Shown here: one piece after another, positions 35,764-44,597 of the stretch
Layout of the letters: every line of letters begins with the position of its first letter
How positions within the stretch are numbered: the stretch's first letter is position 1
DNA from: Rhizobium chutanense
GTDB taxonomy: Bacteria > Pseudomonadota > Alphaproteobacteria > Rhizobiales > Rhizobiaceae
Direction of reading: 5' to 3'
DNA: 64,000 bases
NCBI RefSeq assembly: GCF_002531935.1
Contig: NZ_NWSV01000003.1
Location: 399,911-463,910, forward strand
Notes under the pieces: model-generated
What the model was told of the DNA's origin: nothing
The model's database searches: none
What the model saw: only the letters and a program-made list of their open reading frames with translations
Position numbers and translations under genes: made by a program

Positions 35764-37029
35764 ATGACCGACACGCAACGGGACGCGGCCAGCGCTGGAG
35801 CCGGCTCGATCTACTGGAGGCGCAACCTTGCCGTCTCGCTGATCGGCTCCTTCACCACGATCGTGGCGATGACGCTGCTGCTTCCCTTCCTGCCGCTTTA
35901 TGTCGAAGAGCTCGGCGTGACCGATCATGCGGCGATCGTGCAATGGTCGGGCATTGCCTATGGCGCCACCTTCCTGGCCGCCGCTCTCGTCGCGCCGCTC
36001 TGGGGGCGGCTCGGCGATATTTACGGCCGTAAGCTGATGCTGGTGCGCGCCAGCCTCGGCATGACGGTGGCGATCTCGCTGATGGGCATGGCCGGCAATG
36101 TCTGGCAGCTGGCGGCGCTGCGCCTCTTCGTCGGGCTTGCCGGCGGTTATTCCTCCGGCTCGATGGTGCTGGTGGCGACGCAGACGCCGAAGGACCGTTC
36201 AGCCTGGGCGCTCGGCGTGCTCTCTTCCGGCATCATGGCCGGCAATCTCGTCGGGCCGCTGATCGGCGGCGCGCTGCCGCGCATCATCGGCATCCGCGGC
36301 ACCTTTCTCGCCGCCGGGGCTTTGATCTTCCTGGCCTTTCTCGCCACCGCCCTGCTGATCAAGGAGGAGAAGTCGCCGGCCCGCAAACAGGCGGCCAAGG
36401 CGAGCGGCGGCTGGAAATCCATCGCCGACAAGCGCCCTGTGATCGCGATGCTGGCGACCGGCATGCTGTTGATGTTCGCCAATATGTCGATCGAACCGAT
36501 CATCACCGTCTATGTCGCGCAGATCGTGCCGGCGGCCGATGAGGTGACAATGATATCGGGTCTCGTCATGTCGGCGGCCGCGCTCGGCAGCATTCTTTCG
36601 GCCTCCCGGCTCGGCAGGCTCGCCGACAGGATCGGCCACTGGCCCGTCATCGCCGGCGCGCTTGCCGTTGCCGGGCTGCTGCTGATCCCGCAGGCGCTCG
36701 TCACCAGTTCCTGGCAGCTGATCATGCTGCGCTTCCTGATGGGCGCAGCCCTCGGCGGGCTGCTGCCCTGCATCGCCGCCGTCATCCGCCACAGCGTGCC
36801 GGACAGTGCTGCCGGCAGCATTCTCGGGCTTTCCATCTCCTCGCAATATGTCGGCCAGGTCGCCGGCCCCATCCTCGGCGGCTTCGTCGGCGGGCATATC
36901 GGCATGCGCTCGGTGTTCCTCGGCACCTCACTGCTGCTTCTGGCGGGCGCTGCCTATGCCTGGATGGTGCGGCCGAGGGAGGCCAAGACATCAACCATGC
37001 AGGCTCCCGCAGATCAGCTCGACGCCTGA
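35764..37029 (+). CDS. MFS transporter, 12-helix drug exporter type
   Basis: 421 residues with 12 helices. Motif A is GRLGDIYGRKLMLVR; GNLVGPLIGG in helix 5 is the antiporter motif C. VRHSVPDSAAGSILGLSISSQYVGQVAGPILGG is the second-half repeat. Probable proton-coupled efflux of drugs. The ATG at 35764 is preceded by GAGGCAAG. Its 3' end overlaps the convergent tetR gene by 39 bases. Confidence 0.9.
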   Translation: MTDTQRDAASAGAGSIYWRRNLAVSLIGSFTTIVAMTLLLPFLPLYVEELGVTDHAAIVQWSGIAYGATFLAAALVAPLWGRLGDIYGRKLMLVRASLGMTVAISLMGMAGNVWQLAALRLFVGLAGGYSSGSMVLVATQTPKDRSAWALGVLSSGIMAGNLVGPLIGGALPRIIGIRGTFLAAGALIFLAFLATALLIKEEKSPARKQAAKASGGWKSIADKRPVIAMLATGMLLMFANMSIEPIITVYVAQIVPAADEVTMISGLVMSAAALGSILSASRLGRLADRIGHWPVIAGALAVAGLLLIPQALVTSSWQLIMLRFLMGAALGGLLPCIAAVIRHSVPDSAAGSILGLSISSQYVGQVAGPILGGFVGGHIGMRSVFLGTSLLLLAGAAYAWMVRPREAKTSTMQAPADQLDA

Positions 37030-37608
37030 GCGGGCGATCGCCTCCAGCACCTCGCGGCTGTCGCCGGCACGGGCGCGCACGGCGAGCGAATGCATGACGG
37101 CGGAGGCCAGCCTTGCCAGCATCTGCGGGTTGGCGCTCTCTGGAAGTTCGCCGCTTTCGACCGCAAGGCGCATGCGCTTTTCGATCTCGCCGTCGAAATC
37201 GTTGAGGCTGCGGCCGAGCACCGCGCGGACCCGCTCATGCTCGACCGCTTCGGCCGTCGCCGTGCCGATCAGCAGGCAGCCTCGGGCGGCGGTCTCACCA
37301 TGCAGATAGATCGCCAGCGCAGCGGCATAGACGCGGGCGAGATTGTCGCGCAGCGGTAGTGACGGGTCGAGCGCTTCCGCCAGCACCGCCATGCCGTCCT
37401 GCCGATAGGCTTCCAGCGCATCGAGATAAAGCGCTTCCTTGTCGCCGAAGGCGCCGTAGAGGCTCGGGCGGTTGAGATTGGTCGCGGCACTCAGATTGTC
37501 GAGCGAGGCGGCGGCAAAGCCCCGGTCCCAGAAGACATCCCGCGCCTTGCCGAGCGCCGCCTTGGCGTCGAACCCCCGCGGGCGGCCGCGCTTCTTCTCA
37601 TCCTTCAT
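36991..37608 (-). CDS. TetR family transcriptional regulator
   Basis: 205 residues; N-terminal HTH (about 10-55: FDAKAALGKARDVFWDRGFAAASLDNLSAATNLNRPSLYGAFGDKEALY) and a ligand-binding C-terminal half with a TetR_C-type ending. Divergent from the GST gene across a long inverted repeat, so it probably represses that gene and itself. The basic N-terminus (KDEKKRGRPRG) is typical of the AcrR/YcdC-like group. Confidence 0.92.
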   Translation of the reverse strand: MKDEKKRGRPRGFDAKAALGKARDVFWDRGFAAASLDNLSAATNLNRPSLYGAFGDKEALYLDALEAYRQDGMAVLAEALDPSLPLRDNLARVYAAALAIYLHGETAARGCLLIGTATAEAVEHERVRAVLGRSLNDFDGEIEKRMRLAVESGELPESANPQMLARLASAVMHSLAVRARAGDSREVLEAIARSGVELICGSLHG

Positions 37609-37613
37609 ATTTT

Positions 37614-37665
37614 GTACCGTTTCGCATTAAATTCTTGACGAGAATTATTTTATGCGGAACAGTAC
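37614..37665. promoter_or_regulatory. Extended inverted repeat between tetR and GST genes
   Basis: Left GTACCGTTTCGCATTAAAT and right ATTTTATGCGGAACAGTAC are inverted copies with few mismatches, centred near 37640. Probably two overlapping TetR-type operator half-sites covering both divergent promoters; the TTGACG / TATGCG and AGAATTATTTTA segments inside could be promoter elements. Confidence 0.65.
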
Positions 37666-37722
37666 AGATATTCAACGGTATCGGGGTCGGCATCGACCGC
37701 CTGATGAGGAGAGGAAACCGCA

Positions 37723-38394
37723 ATGAAACTTTATATGCACGCCGCCGCCTGCTCGCTTTCGCCGCACATCATCTGCCGGGAGCTGGGGCTGGATATCGAA
37801 CTCGTTCAGGTCGACCGGCAGACCCAGAGAACCAGCGACGGCAAGGACTATCTCAGCATCAACGGCAACGGCTATGTGCCGGCGCTGATGCTCGACGACG
37901 GCAAGGTGCTGACCGAGGGGCCGGCGATCGTGCAGTTCCTCGCCGAAGGTTCGGCCTTGCTGCCCGAACTCGGCGACATCAGCCGCAACGAGGTGCAATC
38001 CTATCTCAATTTCATCACCGCTGAGCTGCACAAGCCGATGGTGCTGCTGTTCAACCCGGTTTATTCCGGCGTGCATGGGGAGATCCGAGCGCTGATCTCC
38101 AAACGGCTCGCCTGGCTGAACGGCCGTCTCGCCGGACCCTATCTCACCGGCGAGGCCTTCACGGTGGCGGACGCCTATCTTTTCGTCTGCCTGAACTGGT
38201 CGCCCTGGACCGCGATCGACCTCAAGCAATGGCCTGATCTGCACGGCTTCATGGCCCGGGTGGCGGCACGACCGAAGGTGCGCGAAGCGCTGCAGGCCGA
38301 AGACCTCCAGGCTTTCGATGCCGACGGCGTCTATTTCGCGCCACAGGCCTATCTCGCCTCGGCCGGACGGACCGGCGAACCGGTCCGGCCATAG
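37723..38394 (+). CDS. Glutathione S-transferase, beta class-like
   Basis: 223 residues: thioredoxin-like N-domain (1-80) with MKLYMHAAACSLSPHI (the beta-class Cys region; Cys10 or Ser12 as candidate catalytic residue) and NGNGYVPALMLDDG with the cis-Pro, then an all-helical C-domain (GPYLTGEAFTVADAYLFVCLNW N-capping box). Conjugates or reduces electrophiles using glutathione. Under likely control of the divergent TetR. Confidence 0.92.
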   Translation: MKLYMHAAACSLSPHIICRELGLDIELVQVDRQTQRTSDGKDYLSINGNGYVPALMLDDGKVLTEGPAIVQFLAEGSALLPELGDISRNEVQSYLNFITAELHKPMVLLFNPVYSGVHGEIRALISKRLAWLNGRLAGPYLTGEAFTVADAYLFVCLNWSPWTAIDLKQWPDLHGFMARVAARPKVREALQAEDLQAFDADGVYFAPQAYLASAGRTGEPVRP

Positions 38395-38406
38395 CGTCGG
38401 CCGCGC

Positions 38407-39240
38407 TCAGAGAGTGTTGACGGCGACCGGCAAAGCGCGCTTGTGGGCGGTCGCCCGATAGGCGGCGAGGATGCGGCGGCGGGCGATCTCGCCGACCGGC
38501 TTGCCCTCGAGGAAATCGTCGATCTCGTCGTAGCTGACGCCGTATGCCTCCTCGTCGGGGCGCAGCGGCCGCTGATCCTCGAGATCGGCTGTCGGCACCT
38601 TGAACACCAGTTCGTCCGGGGCGCCGAGCCGCTTGGCCAGCAGGCGGACGCGGCGCTTGTTGAGGCCGGCGAGCGGCAGGATATCGGCGGCGCCATCGCC
38701 GAATTTGGTGAAGAAGCCCATCACCGCCTCGGCGGCGTGATCGGTGCCGATGACGAGGCTGCCGAGCGCGCCGGCGAGCGCGAACTGGGCGATCATGCGC
38801 TGGCGAGCCTTGATGTTGCCGAGGATGAAATCCTGCCGGCCGGCATCGGCGAAGGCGAGGCCGCCGTTCTGAGCCGCCGCCAGCATCGCATCCGCCGCCG
38901 CCTTGATGTTGACCACCATCGTGCGATCCGCACCGATCGTTGCGAGCGCCCTCGCCGCATCGGCCTCGTCCGCCTGGATGCCGTAGGGAAGCCGCACGGC
39001 GATGAATTCCGCCGCGTGGCCGCCGTCCCGCAGCTCGCGCACCGCCTTCTGAGCCAGCAGCGCCGCCGTCAGCGAATCGACGCCGCCGCTGATGCCGAGC
39101 ACGTAGCCGCGCATGCCCGACGCCACGAGATAATCCTTGAGAAAGGCGGTCCGCCGCTCGATCTCGTGCTCGGGATCGATCTCGGCGGCAACGCCGAGAT
39201 CGCGAATGATCTCGCCTTGTTCGTCGGACAGCACGGTCAT
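38407..39240 (-). CDS. nadE: Ammonia-dependent NAD+ synthetase
   Basis: 277 residues. ATP-pyrophosphatase loop SGGVDS at 51-56, GNIKARQRM, IGTDHAAEAVMGFFTKFGDGAADILPLAGLNKRRVR (NAD synthetase block). The absence of a nitrilase domain makes it the ammonia-using form. Final step of NAD synthesis in the cytosol. Single-gene unit. The downstream GST gene ends 12 bases away on the other strand. Confidence 0.95.
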   Translation of the reverse strand: MTVLSDEQGEIIRDLGVAAEIDPEHEIERRTAFLKDYLVASGMRGYVLGISGGVDSLTAALLAQKAVRELRDGGHAAEFIAVRLPYGIQADEADAARALATIGADRTMVVNIKAAADAMLAAAQNGGLAFADAGRQDFILGNIKARQRMIAQFALAGALGSLVIGTDHAAEAVMGFFTKFGDGAADILPLAGLNKRRVRLLAKRLGAPDELVFKVPTADLEDQRPLRPDEEAYGVSYDEIDDFLEGKPVGEIARRRILAAYRATAHKRALPVAVNTL

Positions 39241-39385
39241 AAGCCTCTTCCTCCCACGTATGGAATTTCGGTGCCACTATGTCGGAAAGATGGGGATAAG
39301 GCGAAGCCGTTTCGGGCAGAGCTGTCATGCATTCGATGCAGGTGGGCGTTGGGATGCCGTATCTCTGGGCCGGGCGGGCTCGCAC

Positions 39386-40591
39386 CTACCGCACAATCGT
39401 AAACAGCTCCACCGGCTCCGCAAAACCCTTCAGCCTGTGCGCTCCGACCGACGCCACACCCCCCGCCCCGGCCTCTTCGCAGAACGGTTCCGACATCAGC
39501 AGGGCCTCGCCCAACTCGCTGCAGGCGGTCTGGATGCGGCTGACGAGATTGACGTCGCGGCCGATCAGGGTGAAGTCGAGGCGGCGGCCGGAGCCGATAT
39601 TGCCGTAGCTGACCTCGCCGTAATGCAAGGCGATGCCGGCCTTCACGCCGATGCCTTCATACTGGAAACGGTCGATCTCATCGAGGATGGCGCAGGCCGA
39701 GGCGAGAGCGGCGCTGCAGGAATGGGCGGCATCGTAGCCCGGGAAGAAGGCGAGCACGGCATCGCCCATGAATTTCAGCACCTCGCCGCCCTCGCGGGTG
39801 ATCGCCGGCACGATCCTGTCGAAATAGGCATTGAGCAGGCCGAGCACGGTGCTGCCGGGCAGCCGGTTCGACAGTTCGGTGAAGCCTCTGAGATCGCAAA
39901 GCAGCAGGGCCGCCCGCATCGATTCGATCTCGCCCTGGCGGATGCGGCCGGCCAGAATCCGGCTTGCCGTCAACGGGCCGATATAGGTGTCGAGCAGGCT
40001 GAGCTCGACCTGACGCAGAATGCGCAGCTCGCTGGTGTTGCGCAGCGCCGGCAGGATACGTTCGATCAGCTGCTGCTCGACTGCCGTGAAGCCGCCCGGC
40101 CGCCTGGTGGCGAAGACGGCGGCGCTGACCGGGCCGTCGACACTGCAGAGCGGTGCGATAACGAGCTGCATCAGGCCGCGATCGGCAAAGACATCGATAT
40201 GCTGCCAGCGTCCATGGGCGCTTTCACCGATGCCGACGACCAGCGGCTCGCGGGTTTCCATCACCTTGCGCAGCGGCGTGTTCGATATGGCGACACGGGC
40301 GCCGTGTTCCCGATCGTGGATCTCCACCGGCTCGCCCGGCGCCCAGGCGATGGTGCGGCCGATGAGCTCGGGATGCAGCGTCATCAGATGCAGGGTCAGC
40401 CGGTCGACCGGCAGGCCGAGCGCCTGAAGCCTGCGGCCGAGGCCGGAGACGAGGCCTGCTTCGTCGAGCGCGTGGCATTCGTCACCGGAGAGCCATTCGA
40501 TGACCGAGAGCAGCGCACCGGTGCTGACGGCATTGCCGGCGGCCCTTGGCGGAAACCGATCGGCATCGGGAACATGGATCGCTGATATCAT
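39386..40591 (-). CDS. Class III adenylate/guanylate cyclase with N-terminal sensor region
   Basis: 401 residues from the ATG at 40591 (GGAGGAGATAGCC upstream). The N-terminal ~210 residues resemble a GAF-like sensor (RLTLHLMTLHPELIGRTIAWAPG, VIAPLCSVDGPVSAAVFATRRPGGFT). The C-terminal cyclase domain has the metal Asp in LLLCDLRGFTELSNRLPG, FMGDAVLAFFP, and GRDVNLVSRIQTA. It starts 22 bases after emrB, so it is probably the third gene of the emrA-emrB operon. Confidence 0.92.
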   Translation of the reverse strand: MISAIHVPDADRFPPRAAGNAVSTGALLSVIEWLSGDECHALDEAGLVSGLGRRLQALGLPVDRLTLHLMTLHPELIGRTIAWAPGEPVEIHDREHGARVAISNTPLRKVMETREPLVVGIGESAHGRWQHIDVFADRGLMQLVIAPLCSVDGPVSAAVFATRRPGGFTAVEQQLIERILPALRNTSELRILRQVELSLLDTYIGPLTASRILAGRIRQGEIESMRAALLLCDLRGFTELSNRLPGSTVLGLLNAYFDRIVPAITREGGEVLKFMGDAVLAFFPGYDAAHSCSAALASACAILDEIDRFQYEGIGVKAGIALHYGEVSYGNIGSGRRLDFTLIGRDVNLVSRIQTACSELGEALLMSEPFCEEAGAGGVASVGAHRLKGFAEPVELFTIVR

Positions 40592-40613
40592 GGCTATCTC
40601 CTCCTTCAGACAA

Positions 40614-42233
40614 CTAATGGGCACCGCCGCCGGAGAGTTGACCGGGCTTTTTCAGCAGCAGGCTTGCGAGCAGGGCGACGACGAGGGCGGCACCGAGCAG
40701 GAAAAAGGTGTCGCTGAAGGCCATGATATTGGCCTGTTTGCGTATTTTGAGCGCGATGGCGACGATGGCCTTGTGGCCGGCGAGCGCCTGATCGCTGACG
40801 CCGTGGCTCATGAAGTAGGCCGTCAGCCTGGCGATGCGATCGCGCGTGGCCTCCTCGAAGACCGAGACCGAATTGGTCAGGATGTTGGAGTGGAACTGTT
40901 CGCGCTTCGACAGGAAGGTCTGCAGCGAAGCGATGCCGACCGCGCCGCCGAGATTGCGCATCATGTTGAAGAGGGCGGAGGCCGAACCGGCATTCTCCTG
41001 CTCGATGCCCGCCGTGGCGATCGCCGAGAGCGGCGTGAAGACCAGCGCCTGGCCGATGGCGCGGACGATGTTCGGCCAGAACAGCTGGTCGCTCGCATAG
41101 TCGCCGCTCATATGCACATTCATGAAATTCGAGGCGGCAAAGAGAGCAAAACCGACGACGATCAGCAGGCGGACGTCGAAACGTTTCATCAGCCGCGGCA
41201 CCAGCGGGATCAGCAGCAGCTGCGGGATGCCGGTCCATGCCAGCACCATGCCGATCTGCTCGGAATTATAGCCCTGGATGCGGGTGAGATAGATCGGCAG
41301 CACGAAGACCGAGCCGTAAAGCGCAATGCCGAGCAGGAAGTTCGCGACGATGCCGAAGCCGAAATTGCGCCGCACCAGCAGGCGCAGGTTCAAGAGCGGA
41401 TGGGCGGTCTTCAACTCGATGACGATGAAGAGGGTGAGCGAGACGGCAGCGACAACAGCCAGGCGGAGGATGAAATCCGAGCCGAACCAGTCTTCCTTAT
41501 TGCCCTCTTCCAGCACCGTCTGCAGCGCGGCCAGGCCGATCGCCATGGTGACGATGCCAGGCCAATCGCCCTTGGCGAGCAGTTTCAGGTTCATCGGCGC
41601 CCGGTCGAGCGAGGCGAAGAGCATGCCGACCATCAGTGCGCCGGGCACCAGGTTGACGTAGAAAATATACTCCCAGCCCCAGTTCTCGGTGAGGTAACCG
41701 CCGATCGTCGGGCCGATGGCCGGCGCGAAGGTGGCCGAAAGGGCAAAGAGAGCAAGACCGATCGGCTGTTTGGGTTTGGGCAGAAGCGTGATGATGATGG
41801 TGAAGGCCATCGGGATCAGCACGCCGCCGGAGAAGCCCTGGATGGCGCGCAGGATGATCATCTGCTGCAGATTGGCGGCAAAGGCACAGGCGACCGAAAA
41901 GACGAGGAAGAGGATGGCGTTGACCAGCAGATAGTTGCGCAGCGAAAAGACCCGCGCCAGCCAGGCGCTGAGCGGAATGACGACGATCTCGGCGATCAGA
42001 TAGGAAGTCGAGATCCAGCCGCCGTCATCCGTGCCGGCGCCGATGGCGCCCTGGATATCGGCCAGCGAGGCGTTGACGATCTGGATGTTGAGGACCGCCA
42101 TGAAGGCGCCGAGCGTCGAGCCGACGACGGCCACCCACATGCGCAGCGGGCTGATGGCGGCGGGTTGGGCGGGCGCCGCGACGGCGGGGCGCGCCAGCGA
42201 GTTTCTGTTTGCGGCGATCTGAAGAGTGGCCAT
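40614..42233 (-). CDS. emrB: DHA2-family multidrug exporter (EmrB-like)
   Basis: 539 residues with 14 helices. GAFMAVLNIQIVNASLADIQGAIGAGTDDGGWISTSYLIAEIVVIP in helices 1-2, RAIQGFSGGVLIPMAFT, and FAPAIGPTIGGYLTENWGWEYIFYVNLVPG (antiporter motif C). Works with the EmrA-like adaptor and an outer-membrane channel to export drugs or hydrophobic compounds. Start at the ATG at 42233; gene order emrA-emrB-cyclase. Confidence 0.93.
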   Translation of the reverse strand: MATLQIAANRNSLARPAVAAPAQPAAISPLRMWVAVVGSTLGAFMAVLNIQIVNASLADIQGAIGAGTDDGGWISTSYLIAEIVVIPLSAWLARVFSLRNYLLVNAILFLVFSVACAFAANLQQMIILRAIQGFSGGVLIPMAFTIIITLLPKPKQPIGLALFALSATFAPAIGPTIGGYLTENWGWEYIFYVNLVPGALMVGMLFASLDRAPMNLKLLAKGDWPGIVTMAIGLAALQTVLEEGNKEDWFGSDFILRLAVVAAVSLTLFIVIELKTAHPLLNLRLLVRRNFGFGIVANFLLGIALYGSVFVLPIYLTRIQGYNSEQIGMVLAWTGIPQLLLIPLVPRLMKRFDVRLLIVVGFALFAASNFMNVHMSGDYASDQLFWPNIVRAIGQALVFTPLSAIATAGIEQENAGSASALFNMMRNLGGAVGIASLQTFLSKREQFHSNILTNSVSVFEEATRDRIARLTAYFMSHGVSDQALAGHKAIVAIALKIRKQANIMAFSDTFFLLGAALVVALLASLLLKKPGQLSGGGAH

Positions 42234-42285
42234 GGCTGATCTCTTTCCGGTTCTCACGGAAACCTTCTCATGACGGGGTTGGGGT

Positions 42286-42327
42286 GATCATTCGGGGAAT
42301 GATCGGGATCATTCGGGGAATGATCGG
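42286..42327. repeat. Two identical 21-bp palindromic units between emrA and emrB
   Basis: Two perfect head-to-tail copies (42286-42306, 42307-42327). Each contains the hairpin GATCATTC-GGG-GAATGATC followed by GG. It lies right after the emrA stop codon (42330-42332), and a third degenerate half (ggtcatccgg) overlaps the emrA 3' end. It could fold in the message between the two genes, or be bound by a regulator. Confidence 0.9.
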
Positions 42328-42329
42328 GG

Positions 42330-43556
42330 TCATCCGGCATGTCCGGATAATCCCTCGCCTCTCGCCGTCTCGTTCCGGGCAGCTTTGGTGTCGATTTCCG
42401 GCTCGACCGACATGCCGGAGCGCAACAGGCCTCTCAGAGCCTCGTCGTCGATGGCGATCTTGACCGGGATGCGCTGGACGATCTTGGTGAAGTTGCCGGT
42501 GGCATTATCCGGCGGCAGCAGCGAGAATTCGAGGCCGCTGGCCGGCGAAACGCTGTCGACATGACCCTTGATCGAGATATCGGGAAAGCTGTCGACCTTG
42601 ATCTCGACCGGCTGGCCGGGGCTGATATGGGTCAGCTGGGTTTCCTTGAAATTGGCGACGACATAGACCGCATGCAGCGGCACGACGGCCATCAGCTGGG
42701 TGCCGGAGGTGACATACTGGCCGACGCGGATCGAGCGGGCGCCGACCGTGCCGTCGACGGCGGCGACGATGTGCGTATAGGAAAGGTTAAGCTCGGCCTG
42801 CTGGGCGGCGGCGGCCGCGCGGTCGCGCTGGGCAACCGCCTGTTCGCGCTCAGTTTGGAGCACCGGCACCTTGTTCTCGGCCGCCACAAGGGCTGCCCGG
42901 TCGCGCTCCACGGCGGCGGCGGCCTGTTCCCTGGCCGACTGGGTCTGCTCGGCGCGGGACTGCGTGCCGGCGCCGCTGGTGATCAGACGGGCCGAGCGGG
43001 CGGCATCGGAAACGGCAAAATCCAGCGAGGCCTGCGAGGCGTCGATCGTCGCCCTCGCCTGCTCGATCACCGACTGCTGCAGGGCGATCTGTGCGTCGAT
43101 ATTGGTGATGGCGGCTTCCGCCGCCTTGAGATCGGCTCGCGCCTGCGCAAGGGCTGCCTGGAAATCGCGATCGTCGATGCGGGCGAGAACCTGGCCTGCT
43201 TTGACCGTGTCATTGTCGTTGACCAGCACCTGCCCGATATAGCCGGCGACCTTCGGGGCGACCGTGGTGTAATCGGCCTTCACATAGGCATCGTCGGTGG
43301 ATTCGATGAAGCGGCCGACCGTCCAGTAGCGGTAGCCGAAATCGCCTGATAAAGCGGCGCCGGCGAGCAGCGCGGCAGCCATGACGGCGCGTTTGACGAT
43401 GCTGCGGCCGGTCCTTCCGGAAGCACCCGCAACCGGCGCTTCGGCGGCCGGCATGGGAGCCGCCTCGGCGACAGGCGCCCTGGCGGCTTCCTCGGCCAGG
43501 ATCTGCTCGGCCTGCCTGGCACCTTCGAAAATGTCCTTGCGGGGTAACTCGACCAT
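42330..43556 (-). CDS. emrA: HlyD/EmrA-family membrane fusion protein
   Basis: 408 residues. Short cytoplasmic N-terminus rich in Ala/Pro, one helix (about 53-75), then STDDAYVKADYTTVAPKVAGYIGQVLVNDNDTVKAGQVLARID (lipoyl-like half), an alpha-hairpin coiled coil (about 130-260), and the second half AVDGTVGARSIRVGQYVTSGTQLMAVVPL with a beta-barrel (NFKETQLTHISPGQPVEIKVDSFP). Periplasmic adaptor for EmrB. First gene of the operon, divergent from lysR. Confidence 0.94.
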   Translation of the reverse strand: MVELPRKDIFEGARQAEQILAEEAARAPVAEAAPMPAAEAPVAGASGRTGRSIVKRAVMAAALLAGAALSGDFGYRYWTVGRFIESTDDAYVKADYTTVAPKVAGYIGQVLVNDNDTVKAGQVLARIDDRDFQAALAQARADLKAAEAAITNIDAQIALQQSVIEQARATIDASQASLDFAVSDAARSARLITSGAGTQSRAEQTQSAREQAAAAVERDRAALVAAENKVPVLQTEREQAVAQRDRAAAAAQQAELNLSYTHIVAAVDGTVGARSIRVGQYVTSGTQLMAVVPLHAVYVVANFKETQLTHISPGQPVEIKVDSFPDISIKGHVDSVSPASGLEFSLLPPDNATGNFTKIVQRIPVKIAIDDEALRGLLRSGMSVEPEIDTKAARNETARGEGLSGHAG

Positions 43557-43675
43557 CGTCCTTCTCCTTCAATCCTGGCCTCCCCTGTGAGAGGCCCTGT
43601 CCGATTGAAAGGAAAATGCACCCTGCCATTCATTCTGATAATCTGCTTATATCGGGAAGGATCATCAACTCTCAG

Positions 43676-43686
43676 CGGATAATCCG
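43676..43686. promoter_or_regulatory. Small palindrome at the lysR start
   Basis: CGGATAATCCG, an 11-base perfect palindrome just before the lysR ribosome site (GAGGG). A second GATAATC lies near 43637. Possibly part of the LysR regulator's own binding region between lysR and emrA. Confidence 0.4.
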
Positions 43687-43694
43687 AGGGCAAT

Positions 43695-44597
43695 ATGGAT
43701 CGGCTGACAAGTCTCATGGTCTTTGGCCGCGTGGTGGAATGCGGCGGCTTTTCCGCCGCCGCGCGACGGCTCAACATGTCGGTCACGATGGTCGGCAATC
43801 ATGTGCAGTCGCTGGAGGATCGGCTCGGCGTGCGGCTCCTCAACCGCACGACGCGCAAGGTCAGCCTGACCGAAACCGGCAAATATTATTACGAACGCTC
43901 CTCGCAGATCCTGGCCGAACTCGACGAGGCGGACCGGACGGCGGGCGCACTCAGCACCACGCCGCGCGGCACGCTGAAGGTCTATACCAGCAGCGCCATC
44001 GTGCGTTTCCTGCTGCCTGTTGTCAGCGAATATATGGCGCTTTATCCGTCGATCTCGCTCGATTTCAGCATCGGCGAACGGATGGTCGACATGATCGAGG
44101 ACGGCTACGATCTGGTGATCCGCACCGTGCCGCCGCCGGATTCGTCTCTCGTCGCCCGCAAGCTGACGCCCTGGCGCCATATGCTCGTCTGCTCGCCGGC
44201 CTATTTCGAGAGCCGTCCGATGCCGCAAAGGCCGGCCGAGGTCGCCGATCACAATTGCCTGCAATATGCCTATTATCCCTATGGCGAGGAATGGCGCTTC
44301 GAGGATGGCGAGGGCCGGCAGGAAAGCGTCAAGATCGCCGGCAACGCCGTCTCCAACAGCGCCGAGATGCTACGTTTCCTGACGCTGAACGGTCAGGGCA
44401 TCTTCCTGGCGCCGAGCTTCGTGGTGTTCGACGACATCGCCGAAGGGCGGCTGGTGAAGATCATGCCGGACTACCGCCCGGTCGAGTTCAACATCAACGC
44501 CGTCTATCCCAACCGCAGCCATCTGGCGACCAAGGTGCGGCTGTTCATCGATCTCTTGGCGGAGAGATTTGCGGAGCATCGGAAGTGGATGACGTGA
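43695..44597 (+). CDS. LysR family transcriptional regulator (CrgA/DhcR-like)
   Basis: 300 residues. N-terminal winged HTH (1-60: MDRLTSLMVFGRVVECGGFSAAARRLNMSVTMVGNHVQSLEDRLGVRLLNRTTRKVSLTE) and a substrate-binding-like effector domain (90-290). Divergent from emrA-emrB-cyclase and most likely their regulator. Its last 30 bases recur almost unchanged 753 bases downstream (45327-45357). Confidence 0.93.
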   Translation: MDRLTSLMVFGRVVECGGFSAAARRLNMSVTMVGNHVQSLEDRLGVRLLNRTTRKVSLTETGKYYYERSSQILAELDEADRTAGALSTTPRGTLKVYTSSAIVRFLLPVVSEYMALYPSISLDFSIGERMVDMIEDGYDLVIRTVPPPDSSLVARKLTPWRHMLVCSPAYFESRPMPQRPAEVADHNCLQYAYYPYGEEWRFEDGEGRQESVKIAGNAVSNSAEMLRFLTLNGQGIFLAPSFVVFDDIAEGRLVKIMPDYRPVEFNINAVYPNRSHLATKVRLFIDLLAERFAEHRKWMT

